Positions 9,200 to 16,933 of a DNA stretch of 64,000 nt are shown here, piece by piece. The position numbers and the translations under genes were made by a program. The notes under the pieces are model-generated. The model was not told the DNA's origin. It ran no database searches and was given only the letters and a program-made list of their open reading frames with translations. Position 1 is the first letter of the stretch; each line of letters starts with the position of its first letter. Origin of the DNA: DASTFY01 sp963813375 (GTDB taxonomy: Bacteria; Actinomycetota; Acidimicrobiia; Acidimicrobiales; Ilumatobacteraceae); contig CAWEYT010000015.1 of the NCBI GenBank assembly GCA_963813375.1, forward strand, positions 124,001 through 188,000. The letters run 5' to 3'.

Positions 9200-9225
9200 G
9201 GCCGCGCGGGGCATGCGGAGAATCC

Positions 9226-9882
9226 TCAGTCGCGGGGATGGTCGTGCTGGCGGCGCTCCGACAGGCGGGCGGAGTAGGCGGCCGCTTCGGAGCGGCGGCT
9301 CATGCCGAGCTTGGCCAGCAGGTTGGACACGTAGTTCTTGACGGTCTTTTCGGCCAGGAAGAGCTGCTCGCCGATCTGGCGGTTGGTCATCCCCTCGGCG
9401 ATGAGGTCGAGGATGCGCCGCTCCTGGTCGGTGAGCCCGGCGAGCTCGTCGGGCGCCGGTGGGTGGCGCAGCCGCTCGAGGACTCTGGTGGTCAAGGAAG
9501 GGTCGAGGAGCGACTCACCTCGGCCGACTCGGCGCACGCCGTCGACGAGATCGGTCCCGCGCACCTGCTTCAACACGTAGCCGGCGGCGCCCGCCATGAT
9601 CGCGCTGAACAATGCCTCGTCGTCGGCGAAGGACGTCAGCATCAAGCAGGCGATCTCGGGGTGTTTCGAGCGGATCTCCCGGCACACCTCCACACCGTCA
9701 CCGTCGGGCAGGCGCACGTCGAGAATGGCGACGTTCGGGCTTGTCGCCGGGATGCGCCCGTAGGCCTCCTCGGCGGTGCCCGCCTCGCCGACCACTTCGA
9801 GGTCGTTCTCGGCCTCGAGGATCTCGCGCAGGCCGCGGCGCACGACTTCGTGGTCGTCGAGAAGGAACACGCGCACCGTCAC
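9226..9882 (-). CDS. NarL/FixJ-type response regulator, DevR/DosR-like
   Basis: A 218-aa regulator. The receiver domain has acidic pocket LLDDHE (Asp9-Asp10), phospho-acceptor Asp55 (VAILDVRLPDGDG), the LTSF switch residue and Lys in YVLKQVRG. The linker leads to a LuxR helix-turn-helix: LTDQERRILDLIAEGMTNRQ, then FLAEKTVKNYVSNLLAKLGM. The recognition helix KTVKNYVSxLLAKLGM is the one used by mycobacterial DosR. GTG 9882 is chosen because VTVRVFLLDDHE begins there; the open frame further upstream is antisense to the kinase. It is divergent from the kinase gene at 9946 and probably forms a two-component pair with it. It is a candidate to bind the four DosR-box-like sites at 11.6-13.8 kb. Confidence 0.9.
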   Translation of the reverse strand: MTVRVFLLDDHEVVRRGLREILEAENDLEVVGEAGTAEEAYGRIPATSPNVAILDVRLPDGDGVEVCREIRSKHPEIACLMLTSFADDEALFSAIMAGAAGYVLKQVRGTDLVDGVRRVGRGESLLDPSLTTRVLERLRHPPAPDELAGLTDQERRILDLIAEGMTNRQIGEQLFLAEKTVKNYVSNLLAKLGMSRRSEAAAYSARLSERRQHDHPRD

Positions 9883-9932
9883 CGGCCTATTCTCGCGTGG
9901 CGGATCGGCGAAGGTGGCCCACGAGGCCCTCG

Positions 9933-9938
9933 TAGTGT
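9933..9938 (+). promoter_or_regulatory. -10 box (TAGTGT), leaderless-type promoter of the sensor kinase
   Basis: TAGTGT, then tgacggt (7 nt), then ATG 9946. No Shine-Dalgarno sequence is present. A weaker DosR-like half element (ACCTTCGCC on the minus strand, 9907-9915) lies just upstream in the same divergent region. Confidence 0.55.
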
Positions 9939-9945
9939 TGACGGT

Positions 9946-11076
9946 ATGTCCGAGGTGGCCGGTCCCCGCAGCCTGCGTGAGCTCCTCGGAGCGGTGCTGG
10001 CCCTCGGTTCGGACCTCGATCCTCCCAGCATGCTCCGGCGGATCGTCGAGGCGGCGGTCGGGCTGGTCGATGCCCGCTATGGCGCTCTCGGTGTGCTCGA
10101 CGCCACCGGGACCCGCCTGGCGCAGTTCATCACGGTCGGGATCGACGACGACACGCACCGGCTCATCGGCGACCTCCCCAAAGGACACGGCATCCTCGGT
10201 CGGCTCATCATGGACGCCAAACCGTTGCGGCTGCCCGACCTGCGCGAGCATCCCGACAGCTTCGGCTTCCCGCCCCACCACCCGCCGATGCGATCGTTCC
10301 TGGGCGTGCCGATCCGGGTGCGCGACCAGGTGTTCGGCAACCTGTATCTGACCGACAAGACGACGGCTGAGGCGTTCACCGACGTCGACGAGGAGCTCGT
10401 GGTCGGTCTCGCCGCCGCGGCCGGGATCGCCATCGAGAACGCCCGGCTCCACGCCCGGGTGCAGGAGTTTGCGTGGTCGAAGACCGCGAGCGCATCGCCC
10501 GCGATCTGCACGACACCGTCATCCAACGTCTGTTCGCGACGGGCTTGTCATTGCAAGGAACGGCTCGGCTCGTGCGGACCGACGCCGACGCGGCCGTGAA
10601 TCGCATCGAGGCCGCGGTGGATGATCTCGACCTCACGGTGAAGCACATCCGTTCTGCCATCTTCAAGCTGGAGTCATCTCGGCTGGCGTCAGGTGACGGT
10701 CTGCGAGGCACGGTGCTGGCACTCGGTCGGAGGCTCTGGCGCGATCGGGTTCGAACCGCGATGTTTCTTCGATGGTCCGGTCGACAGCGCCGTCGGAGAC
10801 GATCTCGCCGCCGAGCTCCTCGCGACGTTGCGCGAAGCGCTGAGCAACGTCTCCCGTCACGCCAACGCGACGCAGGTGGACGTCGAGCTGGTCGTGACGG
10901 ACCAGGTGGTGTTGCGGGTGGTCGACGACGGGATCGGCCCGCCAGCCCCGGAAACGCCCCGCGGGCATGGTCTGAAGAACATGGAGGCCCGCGCCGCACG
11001 CACGGCGGCCGATTCGAGCTGCAGAGCCGGTGCGCCTAAGGGCAGCGTCTTGGAATGGCAGGTCCCGAGGAGTTGA
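9946..11076 (+). CDS. GAF-domain sensor histidine kinase, DevS/DosT-like (frameshifts near 10465 and 10735)
   Basis: One GAF domain (about residues 20-165) is followed by a HisKA_3 dimerisation domain and an HATPase. GAF features include VDARYGALGVLD, LPKGHGILGRLI and GFPPHHPPMRSFLGVPIRVR; His112 sits where, from memory, DosS/DosT carry their proximal haem ligand. The phospho-acceptor motif is RERIARDLHDTVIQRLFATG, now in a second frame. The ATP lid region is LREALSNVSRHANATQVDVE with VVDDGIGPP, in the third frame. The two shifts (after HARVQEFA and after VLALGRR) look like indel errors. At about 377 aa it lacks the second GAF domain of mycobacterial DosS. It likely senses gas or redox state and phosphorylates the divergent regulator. 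Confidence 0.85.
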
Positions 11077-11111
11077 CGGCCTGCACGCGTTCGCCCCGGC
11101 GTTCGGTCGGC

Positions 11112-11543
11112 TCACCGCCTCATCGCCAGGGAGCCGGTGGTGATGCGCCGACCAGACACGAACTCGGTCGAGATGGCGATGAAGGCTTCGTCTCCCGCGG
11201 GCGTCCAGCGGGCCACCGGCTCGCGGCGAGCCCGGTCGAGCTCGGTCGGGTCGATGACCTCGGTGGCCACGCCGGTCACGGCGACGCTCCAACCCGAGTG
11301 ATAGATCGGATCGAACTCGTCGACCTCGAAGGCAACGACAGCGACATTCTGCAGCGCGGCATCGAGTTTGCTGCCCCGACCGGTGCGCACCAAGATGCGC
11401 TCGCCGTCAAGATGAAAGTTGACGGGCAACACCGTCGGCAGCGCGCCTGACGTGAACCCGATGCGACCGAGCGTCGCCAAGGCCAGGAGGCGCAGACAAT
11501 CGTCGCGGCCGAGGACCTCCAGACCGTTGCGGTCGACTTCCAT
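11112..11543 (-). CDS. Pyridoxamine 5'-phosphate oxidase-like flavin-binding protein (I)
   Basis: A split-barrel protein of 143 aa: LGRIGFTSGALPTVLPVNFH, FHLDGERILVRTGRGSKLD, VAFEVDEFDPIYHSGWSVAV. This is the short PNPOx-like type that binds FMN or F420 and is common in DosR-type regulons (for example mycobacterial Rv3129-like proteins, from memory). It is one of three copies in 3.6 kb. A DosR-box-like site lies 36-50 bp upstream of its start, read on the minus strand. The specific reaction is unknown. Confidence 0.85.
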   Translation of the reverse strand: MEVDRNGLEVLGRDDCLRLLALATLGRIGFTSGALPTVLPVNFHLDGERILVRTGRGSKLDAALQNVAVVAFEVDEFDPIYHSGWSVAVTGVATEVIDPTELDRARREPVARWTPAGDEAFIAISTEFVSGRRITTGSLAMRR

Positions 11544-11578
11544 GGACCTGCATCATGACCCGGCACGGGATTTGCCGG

Positions 11579-11593
11579 CAGGGCCGAAGGTCA
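11579..11593 (-). promoter_or_regulatory. DosR-box-like element 1 (TGACCTTCGGCCCTG)
   Basis: On the minus strand this reads TGACCTTCGGCCCTG, upstream of the PNPOx-like gene starting at 11543. It is one of four near-identical 15-mers, each before a gene of the dormancy-like group. Confidence 0.5.
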
Positions 11594-11677
11594 TTGCCTT
11601 GGGACGGGGAACAGGTCGACAGGGCCGAGTGTCACACGATGTGGTTCGTCGACGGACATCCATCGGCGGGATGTGTG

Positions 11678-11692
11678 TGACCTTCGCCTCTA
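11678..11692 (+). promoter_or_regulatory. DosR-box-like element 2 (TGACCTTCGCCTCTA)
   Basis: TGACCTTCGCCTCTA lies 55 bp upstream of the alcohol dehydrogenase start and differs from the group consensus KGACCTTCGSCCCTA at one position. Confidence 0.5.
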
Positions 11693-11747
11693 CCTCCTTG
11701 CCCGTCACGGGCTCATCGTTGACGTCACGACGACCAGGAGGTCTGCC

Positions 11748-12791
11748 ATGAAGGCGCTCGTGTACCACGGACCCGGTCAGAAGGCTTGGGAAGATGTACC
11801 CAAGCCCACGATCTCCAGCGACACCGACGCCATCGTCCGCGTCGACGCCGTCACCATCTGCGGCACCGATCTGCACATCCTCAAGGGTGACGTCCCCGCG
11901 GTCACGGACGGACGGATCCTCGGCCACGAGGCGGTCGGGACGGTCGAGGCCGTCGGCACCGGTGTCAAGACGGTCAACGTCGGCGACCGGGTGCTGGTCT
12001 CGTGCATCACGTCGTGCGGTGCGTGCCGCTTCTGTCGGGAGTCACGCTACGGCCAGTGCCTCGGTGGCGGCGGATGGATCCTCGGCCACAAGATCGACGG
12101 CACCCAGGCCGAATACGTGCGGGTCCCGTTCGCCGACACGTCCACCTACCAGGTGCCGGCCGGTGTGGCCGACGAGCAGATCCTGATGCTGGCCGACATC
12201 CTGCCGACCGGCTACGAGGTGGGCGTCCTCAACGGCGCCGTGCAGCCCGGCGATGTCGTGGCGGTCGTCGGCGCGGGTCCGATCGGGCTCGCCGCCATCA
12301 TGGGCGCTCGGCTGTTCAGCCCTAGCCACATCGTGGCCATCGATCTCGCCGACAGCCGGTTGGAGGCCGCGAAGCAGTTCGGCGCCGACATCGTCGTCAA
12401 CAACGGGCGAGAGGACGCCGAGGCGATCATCGCCGAGCTGACCGGTGGGCTGGGCGCCGACGTGTCGATCGAGGCCGTCGGTATGCCCGCGACCTTCGAG
12501 CAGGCTGTGCGGCTGGCCCGGCCGGGCGGTCACATCGCCAACATCGGCGTTCACGGCGAGCCGGCGACACTGCACCTCGAGGAGCTGTGGAGCCGCGACG
12601 TCACCATCACGACGGGCCTGGTCGACACGTACACGACCCCCACGCTGCTCCGTCTGGTGATCAGCCAGCAGCTCGACGCCGCTCGGTTCGTCACCCACCA
12701 CTTCACGCTCGACCAGTTCGAGGAGGCCTACGACGTCTTCGCCCGCGCCGGTGAGACCGGCGCCTTGAAGGTCGTCCTGACCCGGACATGA
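11748..12791 (+). CDS. Zinc-dependent alcohol dehydrogenase (MDR superfamily)
   Basis: A 347-aa medium-chain dehydrogenase. Catalytic zinc ligands are visible in TICGTDLHILKGD and GHEAVG (Cys, His-Glu). The structural zinc loop is SCGACRFCRESRYGQC. The Rossmann nucleotide site is VVAVVGAGPIGLAAIMGA, followed by AIDLADSRLE, whose Asp suggests NAD. ATG 11748 follows CAGGAG by 8 nt. Homologues in actinobacterial dormancy clusters are annotated as alcohol or polyol dehydrogenases. DosR-like box 2 lies just upstream, so hypoxic or stationary-phase induction by the adjacent two-component system is plausible. Confidence 0.92.
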   Translation: MKALVYHGPGQKAWEDVPKPTISSDTDAIVRVDAVTICGTDLHILKGDVPAVTDGRILGHEAVGTVEAVGTGVKTVNVGDRVLVSCITSCGACRFCRESRYGQCLGGGGWILGHKIDGTQAEYVRVPFADTSTYQVPAGVADEQILMLADILPTGYEVGVLNGAVQPGDVVAVVGAGPIGLAAIMGARLFSPSHIVAIDLADSRLEAAKQFGADIVVNNGREDAEAIIAELTGGLGADVSIEAVGMPATFEQAVRLARPGGHIANIGVHGEPATLHLEELWSRDVTITTGLVDTYTTPTLLRLVISQQLDAARFVTHHFTLDQFEEAYDVFARAGETGALKVVLTRT

Positions 12792-12817
12792 GAGGTGTCG
12801 CACGTCCGTCGCATCTG

Positions 12818-12832
12818 GGTCCTTCGCCCCTA
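12818..12832 (+). promoter_or_regulatory. DosR-box-like element 3 (GGTCCTTCGCCCCTA)
   Basis: GGTCCTTCGCCCCTA lies 90 bp upstream of the two-TM protein start, in the otherwise empty 131-bp gap after the dehydrogenase. Confidence 0.45.
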
Positions 12833-12922
12833 CTGCCGACGGGCTCGGGCGCCGATGATCGTCACAGCGCCGCGTTTCGGCGGTTGCGGCATGCCGGTCA
12901 CCAGCTCCAAGGAGAAGAAGAG

Positions 12923-13533
12923 ATGAAACGCAGAACCCTCGATGTCCTCTTCAGCGCCGGCGGGATCGCCCTGGCGGCTCTCCTGCTGGTGCTCGGACTC
13001 GTCATGACCAGCAACGCCAACTTCGCCAAGGGCTACGTGAAGGACCAGCTGAGCCAGCAGAACATCACCTTCCCGCCCAGCGACGCCCTCACCGACGAAG
13101 AGAGCAGTCCGCCTGCCTCGTCAAGTACGCCGGTCAGCCGCTCACCACCGGCAAGCAAGCCGAGTGCTACGCCAACGACTACATCGGTCTGCACCTCCAG
13201 TCGATCGCCGACGGTCAGACCTACGCCGAGCTCGGCGCCCCGCAGAGCGCCTTGCGCGACCAGGTCGCCGCCGCCGCGGCCAACGACCCCGGCCTCGCGG
13301 ACCTGGAGGAGCAGCTGACGGCCGTGACGGCGCAGCGTGACACCCTCTTCAAGGGCGAGACCCTCCGCGGGCTGCTGCTCACCTCGTTCGGGTTCAGCGT
13401 CTTCGGTGTGAAGGGCGAGCAGGTCGCCACCGTCGCCTACATCGTCGCCGCGCTGCTGGCCCTGCTGTCGATCGCCGGCTTCGTCCATGCGTTCAAGACT
13501 CCGAAGGACAAGGCCTTTGCAGCGCCTCCCTGA
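12923..13533 (+). CDS. Two-TM membrane protein of unknown function (frameshift near 13105)
   Basis: ATG 12923 follows a good ribosome site (AAGGAG). The N-terminal membrane segment is ALAALLLVLGLVM after MKRRTLDVLFSAGG. The extracytoplasmic part continues in a second frame with CLVKYAGQPLTTGKQAECYA and NDYIGLHLQSIADGQTYAEL; two Cys there could form a disulphide. The C-terminal membrane segment is VATVAYIVAALLALLSIAGF. Relatives are widespread in actinobacteria near universal-stress or dormancy genes and are sometimes mis-labelled as a LigA-type dioxygenase, for which I see no basis. It totals about 202 aa. DosR-like box 3 lies upstream. Confidence 0.7.
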
Positions 13534-13610
13534 GCACGTGAACGGCAAGGCAGACGACAAGGAGCTGGTGAGCGTCTGAACCTCATCAGGCGGCTGATCG
13601 CAGCCGAGGC

Positions 13611-13649
13611 GGCGAGGGCGGTGGACCACAAGGGTCCACCGCCCTCGCC
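13611..13649. terminator. 17-bp perfect hairpin, 5-nt loop
   Basis: GGCGAGGGCGGTGGACC (13611-13627), loop ACAAG, then the exact reverse complement (13633-13649). It lies in the 260-bp gap after the two-TM gene. There is no T-tract on either strand, so it would act as an actinobacterial stem-loop terminator or an RNA 3'-end stabiliser, possibly in both directions. Confidence 0.65.
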
Positions 13650-13745
13650 GCGCGCCACGGCGGTTCCCTGACCACCGCGACCGGCTCACGTTCGACGCAG
13701 AGCGCGTCGGATACCTGTGAGACCTGCCTCGGGCCCATCGTTACA

Positions 13746-13760
13746 GGACCTTCGGCCCTA
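13746..13760 (+). promoter_or_regulatory. DosR-box-like element 4 (GGACCTTCGGCCCTA)
   Basis: GGACCTTCGGCCCTA is centred about 40 bp before the ATG at 13794. It is the best match to the shared consensus. Confidence 0.55.
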
Positions 13761-13793
13761 TGCAGCCCGACGAGGTGCGACGAGCCTGGAGGA

Positions 13794-14261
13794 ATGACAA
13801 CCGACCTCGGCACCGGGATCACGATCCTGACGACGGATGCCTGCTGGCCGCTGTTGCGTGGCGCCGAGGTCGGTCGGCTGGCCGTCTCGATCGGCGATCA
13901 CCCCGAGATCTTTCCGATCAACCACGTCGTCGACCACGGCACGATCGTGTTTCGCTCGGCGGGAGGGACAAAGCTGGCGGGTGCGGTGCTGGATCGGCCT
14001 GTCGCCTTCGAAGTCGACGGCTACGAGGCCGTCTCAGGTGAGGCGTGGAGCGTCGTCGTCAAGGGTCAGGCGACGGAGATCGAACGGATGTACGAGCTGT
14101 TCGAGTCCACGGATCTGCCCTTGTTCCCGTGGCACGCGACGCCGAAGCAGCATTTCGTGCGCATCGTGCCCGACCAGATCAGTGGGCGCCGCTTCCACGT
14201 CGTGGATCCGAGTCGGTGGGGGGCACGCCCGACGGACGTGCCCCGCGCCGCGGCCGAATGA
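13794..14261 (+). CDS. Pyridoxamine 5'-phosphate oxidase-like flavin-binding protein (II)
   Basis: A 155-aa split-barrel protein with GAEVGRLAVSIGDHPEIFPI, VFRSAGGTKLAGAVLDRPVA and a C-terminal HFVRIVPDQISGRRF segment. It is paralogous to the proteins at 11112 and 14272. This copy directly follows DosR-like box 4 and is followed after 10 bp by copy III, so the two form an operon. It is presumed to bind FMN or F420. The substrate is unknown. Confidence 0.85.
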   Translation: MTTDLGTGITILTTDACWPLLRGAEVGRLAVSIGDHPEIFPINHVVDHGTIVFRSAGGTKLAGAVLDRPVAFEVDGYEAVSGEAWSVVVKGQATEIERMYELFESTDLPLFPWHATPKQHFVRIVPDQISGRRFHVVDPSRWGARPTDVPRAAAE

Positions 14262-14271
14262 GAGGAACGCC

Positions 14272-14757
14272 ATGAGTGAGCAAACAACAGCGCTGGTCTG
14301 GATGGACGATCTGGATGTGGATGTCTGCTGGCGGCTCATCGCCGGCCAGCCGGTCGGGCGCGTCGGCTTCGTGTGGGACGGGCGGCCCAAGGTGCTGCCC
14401 GTGAATCACGCCGTCGACGAGAAATCGATCGTCGTGCGCACCGAACACGACACCATGCTGGGCGGGCTCCACAGCGACCAGATCGTGGCGTTCGAGGTCG
14501 ATGGCGCAGACAATGCCGCAGAGACCGGATGGAGCGTGCTCGTCGAGGGTCGTACTGTGGAGGTCACCACCCCCCGCGAGCTGGACCGGCTCAGCCGGAT
14601 CACGCTCCATCCCTGGGCGCCGGGCGAGCGGGACCATTGGCTCCGGATCATGCCCACATCAGTGACGGGCCGGGCCATCAGCAGGCGGCGCTCGACTCCG
14701 CGAGGCCCGCTGCTCCCGTACGTGCCACCGGACCAGGACCCTCGGCCAGTCAGCTAG
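14272..14757 (+). CDS. Pyridoxamine 5'-phosphate oxidase-like flavin-binding protein (III)
   Basis: A 161-aa split-barrel protein: GQPVGRVGFVWDGRPKVLPV, NHAVDEKSIVVRTEHDTMLG, VAFEVDGADNAAETGWSVLV. ATG 14272 follows AGAGGA. The Pro/Arg-rich tail (SRRRSTPRGPLLPYVPPDQD) is probably disordered. It is cotranscribed with copy II. Tandem PNPOx-like genes are typical of DosR-type gene sets; whether they reduce flavins, sequester them or oxidise a substrate cannot be told from the sequence. Confidence 0.85.
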   Translation: MSEQTTALVWMDDLDVDVCWRLIAGQPVGRVGFVWDGRPKVLPVNHAVDEKSIVVRTEHDTMLGGLHSDQIVAFEVDGADNAAETGWSVLVEGRTVEVTTPRELDRLSRITLHPWAPGERDHWLRIMPTSVTGRAISRRRSTPRGPLLPYVPPDQDPRPVS

Positions 14758-14881
14758 ACGGCCCAAGTCGGCCGTTCAGCACCGCCCGTCCTAAGGAATT
14801 GCAGGGTCTGGTGCTTGGTTCGACTGGCGATTCATGATCTCAGAGTGGGCAGCCGACCTCGTCGCGCGGCGGCGACGGGCC

Positions 14882-15263
14882 TTAGCGCGACGAACGCTTG
14901 CCGGTTGTCGGCTTTTTGGCTCCGCCCTTCGTCGGAGTTCGCGGTCCTGGTGGCGGCCTTCTTGGCCGTGGCCGGGTTCCTGCTCGTACCCCTCGCCGGC
15001 GGGGCCTTCTTGGTCGCACCCTTCTTGGTTGCGGTCTTCTCAGCGGAGACCCGCCCAGGTGCCGCCGGCTTGCGCCTCGCCTTCCGCGCCCGCTTCTTCG
15101 ACGGCACGAGCACGGTGAGTGTCCCCGGCGCCGGGATCACCATCGTCTCCTGGCCCGCCGTCCATCGCACCCGTACCATCGATCCGGTCAGTAGGGTGAC
15201 GACGCCTTCGCGGTCCGGGCCCCTGGCCGACGACAGCCGAATCCGGTCTCCCACTTTCACCAT
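14882..15263 (-). CDS. DUF1918 domain protein with histone-like Lys/Ala/Pro tail (frameshift near 14945)
   Basis: The N-terminal DUF1918 SH3-like domain is VKVGDRIRLSSARGPDREGV, then VRVRWTAGQETMVIPAPGTL. A basic low-complexity tail follows (KKRARKARRKPAAPG, TATKKGATKKAPPARG), of the kind seen in actinobacterial H1-like nucleoid proteins. In the printed frame the tail loses its Lys-rich character. Shifting by one base near 14945 restores RTPTKGGAKKPTTGKRSSR and a stop at 14882, which I take as the true end (about 126 aa). I start at the second Met (VKVGDR follows). It may be a small DNA-associated protein; its function is unproven. It is convergent with the PNPOx genes. Confidence 0.6.
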
Positions 15264-15338
15264 GAGCGGGCACCTCATGCACTAGATCGATGTCGACGCC
15301 GGCACTCTACGCTGCGATTGCGCCAGGGCGGGCGGGAT

Positions 15339-15495
15339 CGGGCTTCCGCCCACCTCATGCTGGCTGTCCGTGTTCCCGGGCGAACTCCGACGGCCCTCCT
15401 ATCCGTCGTTGCTGATGTCCTCCGCGTCGGTGTAGGTGTTGTCCGCTTGTCGATAGGCGTCGTCCCGCACGGTGCACGCCGTCGTGGCGGGATCG
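15339..15495. repeat. 157-bp direct repeat, copy A
   Basis: This is colinear without gaps with 19116-19272, with about nine substitutions by eye (about 94% identical). It contains the last 32 codons of the membrane protein encoded at 19176-20153 plus about 60 bp of downstream flank. Copy A ends exactly where the integrase fragment begins. Confidence 0.85.
15399..15495 (-). pseudogene. Truncated 3' end of a second copy of the 19176-20153 gene
   Basis: The minus strand reads DPATTACTVRDDAYRQADNT, then YTDAEDISNDG and a stop. This is the carboxy end of the intact gene at 19.2-20.2 kb with three or so residue changes. Nothing upstream of Asp-Pro is preserved; the sequence switches at 15496 to integrase DNA. 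Confidence 0.7.
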
Positions 15496-15779
15496 ACGTG
15501 GTCGCCGAACAGGTGCTGATCGAGAAGGACACCAAGACCCACCAGGCTCGTGCAGGAGGGATCAGCGGAGTCCGCTTCCACGACCTCCGCCACTTCGCCG
15601 CCACCGGGCTGCTGTCGGCCGGAGTCGACGTCCGTACCGTGCCCGGGCGACTCGGACACGCGAACGCGGCCACGACCCTTGGCGTCTACGCCCACTTCTT
15701 GGAGTCCTCCGACCAGGCCGCGGCGGCGATCCTGGCCGAGCTGGTCCGACCGGTTCCCGCTACGACCCACACGCCGTAG
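15496..15779 (+). pseudogene. C-terminal fragment of a tyrosine recombinase/integrase, internally deleted
   Basis: The catalytic C-terminal half reads VRFHDLRHFAATGLLSAGVD, then RLGHANAATTLGVYAHFLES. HDLRH carries the HxxR motif, GHA the second His region, and the Tyr of GVYAHF is the nucleophile. Just before it, LIEKDTKTHQAR is the normal mid-domain segment but is joined directly to GGISGVRFHDLRH, so the part holding the first catalytic Arg is missing. There is no start. With the Arm-domain piece at 5963, this may be the other end of the same or a related dead integrase. Confidence 0.75.
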
Positions 15780-15889
15780 ACGATGGGGCCGAGGTCTCAC
15801 CACTGGTCTCACACGATGCTGCTCGATCGGTCGGTGAGCCGTCGTGTGGGCGTTCAGCGACGGGTCAGATTGTGGCACGATCCGTGGTG

Positions 15890-16283
15890 ATGGATACGAA
15901 GCGAATCGCGGCATTTCCGGCCTTCGCCAACCTCCCTCCCGAGGAGCTCAGCGAGTTCGCGGGCGAGATGAGAGAGGTCGAGGTCGAGGCCGGTGCCACA
16001 GTCATCAGAACCGACGACTACGGAACTGCTATCTACCTCATTGAAGCGGGACAGGCCGATGTCCTGAACGACGCTGGTGACGCGATCAAGGCTCTGGGCC
16101 TTGGCGACACGTTCGGCGAGATCGGACTCTTCCTGACAGGACAGCGGACGGCCACGGTTGTCGCCGCGTACGCCGATGCGGCTTCTTTCACTTTCAGGTC
16201 AGGACTTCGACCGAATCCGACCACATGTACCTGAGGTCGAACCCGCGCTGCGCCGCCTCGCTCTTGACCACGCGGGTCAGTAG
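15890..16283 (+). CDS. Cyclic nucleotide-binding (CNMP) domain protein, frameshift near 16170
   Basis: A single CNMP/CRP-like beta-roll of about 130 aa: FPAFANLPPEELSEFAGEMR, VEAGATVIRTDDYGTAIYLI, and the phosphate-binding cassette GDTFGEIGLFLTGQRTATVV. After a one-base shift near 16170 the domain continues TPMRLLSLSGQDFDRIRPHV and ends ALRRLALDHAGQ at 16283. It has no DNA-binding domain, so it is a stand-alone sensor domain. The cassette lacks an obvious RxA arginine at the usual place (GQRTATVV has R-T-A, a plausible variant). Whether the frameshift is real is uncertain because the neighbourhood is decayed. Confidence 0.7.
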
Positions 16284-16598
16284 ACGCACGGATCGGTCTT
16301 GGTCCGACGCGCCCGATCACATACCGCAGGCACACCGATCGCTCCTAGCGCGGCGGGACGTCGCAGCGCACGGATTGCCCTGATGGAGGATGCGGGGCAA
16401 CGACGGGACGGTGGTCCGTAGCGTCGGGGATCTGGTCGGGTGTGTCTCTCGACTGCCCTGCCACCGGGAGGTTGGCTTCTGAACGAATCGACTGTCGGCC
16501 AGGCCTTGTCGCGGGGTGGCTGGTAAGAGGAACGGCTTCGATCACGTATCAGGTGTGCCGACCGCGGCGAACCTGACCACGAGAGCCGGGAGCACGTG
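16284..16598. other. 315-bp stretch without a recognisable gene
   Basis: No frame on either strand gives a recognisable protein, and I see no RNA gene or strong hairpin. It lies between the CNMP gene and an IS110 relic, so it may be left-over element DNA. Confidence 0.5.
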
Positions 16599-16917
16599 AT
16601 GTTCATCATCGGGATCGATCCGTACACGGGGTCCCGCACCGCGGTCGCTGTCGACCGCTCCGAGACCGTCCTCGACGCGATCCGGGTCGAGGCTGATCGC
16701 CACCAACGCAGCCGTCTGTTGCAGTGGGCGACACGGTTCGAGCTGCGCACATCGGCCGTCGAAGGAGCGACTGGGCGCGATGGTGGCCCAGAGGGTCGTC
16801 GGTGCCGGCGAGCACGTGGTCGACGTGACCCGAAAGTTGTCGTCGCGGGTGCGGTTGTTGAAGCGCGGCCGGATCGACAAGACCGATCCCAACGACACGC
16901 CGCTTAGCCGACGGTGA
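16599..16917 (+). mobile_element. IS110-family transposase, truncated and frameshifted relic
   Basis: MFIIGIDPYTGSRTAVAVDR is the amino end of IS110-type DEDD transposases, with the first catalytic Asp in GIDP, followed by VEADRHQRSRLLQWATRFE. After a shift near 16770 the reading continues AMVAQRVVGAGEHVVDVTRK and RGRIDKTDPNDTPLSRR, then stops at 16917. Only the first third of the normal roughly 350-400 aa protein remains; the transposase C-terminal domain and any element ends are absent. Confidence 0.78.
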
Positions 16918-16933
16918 TCGACCGGCTCGAGCG

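Noticed and set aside
12923..13533. Annotation as aromatic ring-opening dioxygenase LigA
   Set aside because: The protein has two membrane helices and no dioxygenase motifs; that label is an inherited misnomer for this family.
16277..16750. Minus-strand 157-codon frame across the IS110 relic
   Set aside because: It is antisense to recognisable transposase sequence and has no motif or ribosome site.
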